Shown here one piece after another: positions 62,345 through 64,000 of a DNA stretch of 64,000 bases; within the stretch, counting starts at the first letter, position 1, and the number at the start of each line of letters is the position of its first letter. Source of the DNA: an uncultured Granulosicoccaceae bacterium. GTDB taxonomy: Bacteria > Pseudomonadota > Gammaproteobacteria > Granulosicoccales > Granulosicoccaceae. Where the stretch lies: assembly GCA_938041955.1 (NCBI GenBank), contig CALISD010000088.1, positions 1 through 64,000 on the forward strand, given 5' to 3'. A model generated the notes under the pieces. It worked only from the letters and a program-made list of their open reading frames with translations. It ran no database searches and had not been told where the DNA came from. The position numbers and the translations under genes are program-made.

Positions 62345-63691
62345 ATGTCCGAGCATTCACACCTGTCCGTCGAAAAAACACGACTCCTTCTGTTGGGCGT
62401 GTTTGGCTTTGCCATCGGCTGGGTTTCCGGCTCCATCTGGATGGGCCTGGCAATCACCTTCTTTTTTTATAGCTGCTGGCTAATCTATCAGGCAAGGCAA
62501 GTCGATGTCTGGCTGCAAAAAGGCGCTCGACGCAACAACGCACCCGATACCGATGGCGTTATCGGCAACATTGAAAAACTGATCTTCAGACGCAAGCAAA
62601 GCGATAAAGACCGCAAAGCGCGAATGAAAAAGATCGTCGGCTGGTACAACCGTTCAGCCTCTGCATTGCCAGATGCCACAGTCGTGACAAACAACAACTT
62701 CGAAATAGTCTGGGCCAACGACGCTGCACAGACCCATCTGGGTATTCGTGGCACACGTGATGCCGGGCAACGAATTGATAATCTGATTCGTGATCTGGAG
62801 TTTCAGCGTTACGTTAAAGACGATGATCCCGAAGAGGCAGAGATCGAGATCAAATCACCGGTGAACAATCGAGTGACGCTGATTGTCAGAAGGGTAGCTT
62901 ATGCTGAAGACTTATATCTATTCAGCGCCAGAGACGTGAGTCAGCGTGTACTGCTAAGAGAGACCCGTGCTGCGTTTGTCGCCAATGCCTCACATGAGCT
63001 GAAAACACCTCTGACTGTGGTCAACGGTTATCTCGAACTGCTTGGCGACGATAAATCTCTGCCCCAGGGCGCGCAAGACAAAATAGCGATTGCTGAAAAA
63101 AATGCCAAGCGCATGAGTGATATTGTGACTGACCTCCTCACGCTATCAAAACTTGAAAATCAACAGCTCGACGAATCCAAGCTCACACCGGTAGCGGTTG
63201 CAGACATCCTGCAAACTGTGGTCGATGAACTCACGGTAAGTGCGCTCGGGGAAAATCACCAATACGATATTGACGTGGATCATAAACTCACACTGCAGGG
63301 CAGCGAGTCAGAGATCAAAAGTATTTGCTACAACCTCAACTACAATGCAGTCCAGCACACACCGCCCGGTACAAAAATTCGCATCGTGTGGCGATCAACC
63401 ACGGATGGCGGCGCACAGCTGGTGGTCAACGACGATGGCCCGGGCATACCACCACAACACCTGACTCATATCACCGAGCGGTTTTACCGGGTAGACAACG
63501 AACAATCACGCGAGTCCGGTGGCACTGGTCTGGGCCTGTCGATAGTGAAGCACATTGTCAATCGCCACCAGGGACAGCTGGAAATTACCAGTGAGCCCGG
63601 TCAGGGCACCCAGTTCACGATTCGTTTTCCGGCCGAGAAAATACAACAAAAGCCGGGCGACGGCGCGATTGTCGCTAGTGCTTTGCAATAA
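62345..63691 (+). CDS. phoR: Phosphate regulon sensor histidine kinase
   Basis: A 448-residue membrane kinase. Two N-terminal hydrophobic segments (LLLLGVFGFAIGWVSG, MGLAITFFFYSCWLIY) leave almost no periplasmic loop, as in PhoR. Then comes a PAS-like domain (ALPDATVVTNNNFEIVWAN), H-box SHELKTPLTVVNGYLELL, N-box NLNYNAVQHT and G-boxes DDGPGIP and GGTGLGLSIV. It forms an operon with phoB. Confidence 0.95.
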   Translation: MSEHSHLSVEKTRLLLLGVFGFAIGWVSGSIWMGLAITFFFYSCWLIYQARQVDVWLQKGARRNNAPDTDGVIGNIEKLIFRRKQSDKDRKARMKKIVGWYNRSASALPDATVVTNNNFEIVWANDAAQTHLGIRGTRDAGQRIDNLIRDLEFQRYVKDDDPEEAEIEIKSPVNNRVTLIVRRVAYAEDLYLFSARDVSQRVLLRETRAAFVANASHELKTPLTVVNGYLELLGDDKSLPQGAQDKIAIAEKNAKRMSDIVTDLLTLSKLENQQLDESKLTPVAVADILQTVVDELTVSALGENHQYDIDVDHKLTLQGSESEIKSICYNLNYNAVQHTPPGTKIRIVWRSTTDGGAQLVVNDDGPGIPPQHLTHITERFYRVDNEQSRESGGTGLGLSIVKHIVNRHQGQLEITSEPGQGTQFTIRFPAEKIQQKPGDGAIVASALQ

Positions 63692-63777
63692 ATACACGAC
63701 ACACCAACACCCCTGAAGCCCGGTAGAAAGCACGATTTCGGCATTGATCAGCCAGATTTGTGAATTTGACCCGGTGT

Positions 63778-63799
63778 TTGTCATATTCCTGTCATTTTC
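63778..63799 (+). promoter_or_regulatory. Pho box upstream of pstS
   Basis: TTGTCATATTC followed directly by CTGTCATTTTC is two 11-base direct repeats with TGTCAT cores, the standard PhoB binding pattern. It lies about 60 bases before the pstS ATG, at the right distance to act as the -35 substitute. Confidence 0.85.
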
Positions 63800-63856
63800 A
63801 GCACCCATTCTTAGGCAATGACAAAACGTACTCATGGAAAACGAGGAAACAAACAA

Positions 63857-64000
63857 ATGAGCAAGATCGGCCTTACCATTGCTGGCATGCTTCTCTGCAC
63901 TACAGTTGGTGCACAAAGCGCACGCGATCAAATCAGTATTGTTGGATCTTCCACGGTCTATCCTTTTGCGACTGTGGTTGCCGAACGATTCGGTCAAACC
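63857..64000 (+). CDS. pstS: Phosphate ABC transporter binding protein, 5' end only
   Basis: The window ends after 48 codons. The start MSKIGLTIAGMLLCTTVGAQ is a signal peptide and the mature part begins ISIVGSSTVYPFATVVAERF, the phosphate-binding N-terminal loop of PstS (GSSTVYPF). A GAGGAAA site precedes the ATG. Together with the Pho box and phoBR upstream, the identity is firm, but the gene is partial. Confidence 0.9.
   Translation, partial: MSKIGLTIAGMLLCTTVGAQSARDQISIVGSSTVYPFATVVAERFGQT

Noticed and set aside
63506-63997. A 163-codon minus-strand frame across the phoR end, Pho box and pstS start
   Set aside because: It would run antisense through three well-supported features; composition is that of a shadow frame.
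1-64000. Genomic island, prophage, CRISPR array or tRNA genes
   Set aside because: I found no integrase, transposase, phage structural gene, repeat-spacer array or tRNA cloverleaf by eye, although short tRNAs could be missed without a search tool.

Overview
The window reads as chromosome of a marine, sulfur-handling gammaproteobacterium. The housekeeping genes point that way: acpH (an ACP phosphodiesterase largely confined to gammaproteobacteria), ttcA, hslO, DUF1415 and DUF1461 genes, and the recR-ybaB-dnaX-ffs order. Assignment below class level is not possible from sequence alone. I see no integrase, transposase, CRISPR array or tRNA.

Layout. 0.36-6 kb: ppk1 and acpH (minus), then moeB, a haloacid dehalogenase-like gene and a J-domain-like gene (plus). 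6-10 kb: a minus-strand persulfide/sulfite operon (BigR-type regulator, two YeeE/YedE permease halves, persulfide dioxygenase, SulP permease) with a palindromic operator. 10-15.6 kb: a MATE pump, a DmdA-type demethylase beside an MsrA-like gene, and a VWA lipoprotein. 15.8-24.7 kb: a sulfate-ester locus. TetR, sulfatase, formylglycine-generating enzyme, sulfotransferase and GMC oxidoreductase run on the minus strand, divergent from a TRAP transporter on the plus strand. Paired dyads lie in the shared promoter. 25-29.4 kb: a dicarboxylate/amino-acid symporter, a ClC protein lacking both canonical glutamates, and a PotD-like binding protein.

29.4-51 kb is the most interesting part: an apparently complete methanesulfonate (or similar C1 sulfonate) locus, all on the minus strand with a divergent LysR regulator. 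From the LysR end it carries a PanB-like hydroxymethyltransferase, then msmA, msmB, msmC and msmD in order. MsmA has the unusual Rieske spacing C-X-H-X26-C-X2-H known from methanesulfonate monooxygenase. Next come a SoxC-like Tat-exported molybdoenzyme with a monoheme cytochrome c. A decayed binding-protein copy follows, then a five-gene ABC importer (one binding protein, two permeases, two ATPases). After an OsmC-like gene come aprM, aprB and aprA (APS reductase) with small associated genes. The inferred flow is: sulfonate uptake, oxygenolytic cleavage to an aldehyde plus sulfite, sulfite oxidation by the periplasmic SoxC-like enzyme and/or cytoplasmic AprBA, and capture of the C1 unit through the PanB-like enzyme. 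Two details support one regulated system. The msm promoter and the transporter-side promoter share CTATC-N13-GATAG. The two ATPases have complementary defects, as expected of an asymmetric heterodimer.

51-64 kb is mostly housekeeping: hslO, a DUF1461 membrane protein, an EAL-remnant protein, DUF1415, a secreted protein with a short collagen-like stretch, ttcA, recR, ybaB, dnaX, 4.5S RNA, then phoB-phoR and the 5' end of pstS behind a clear Pho box.
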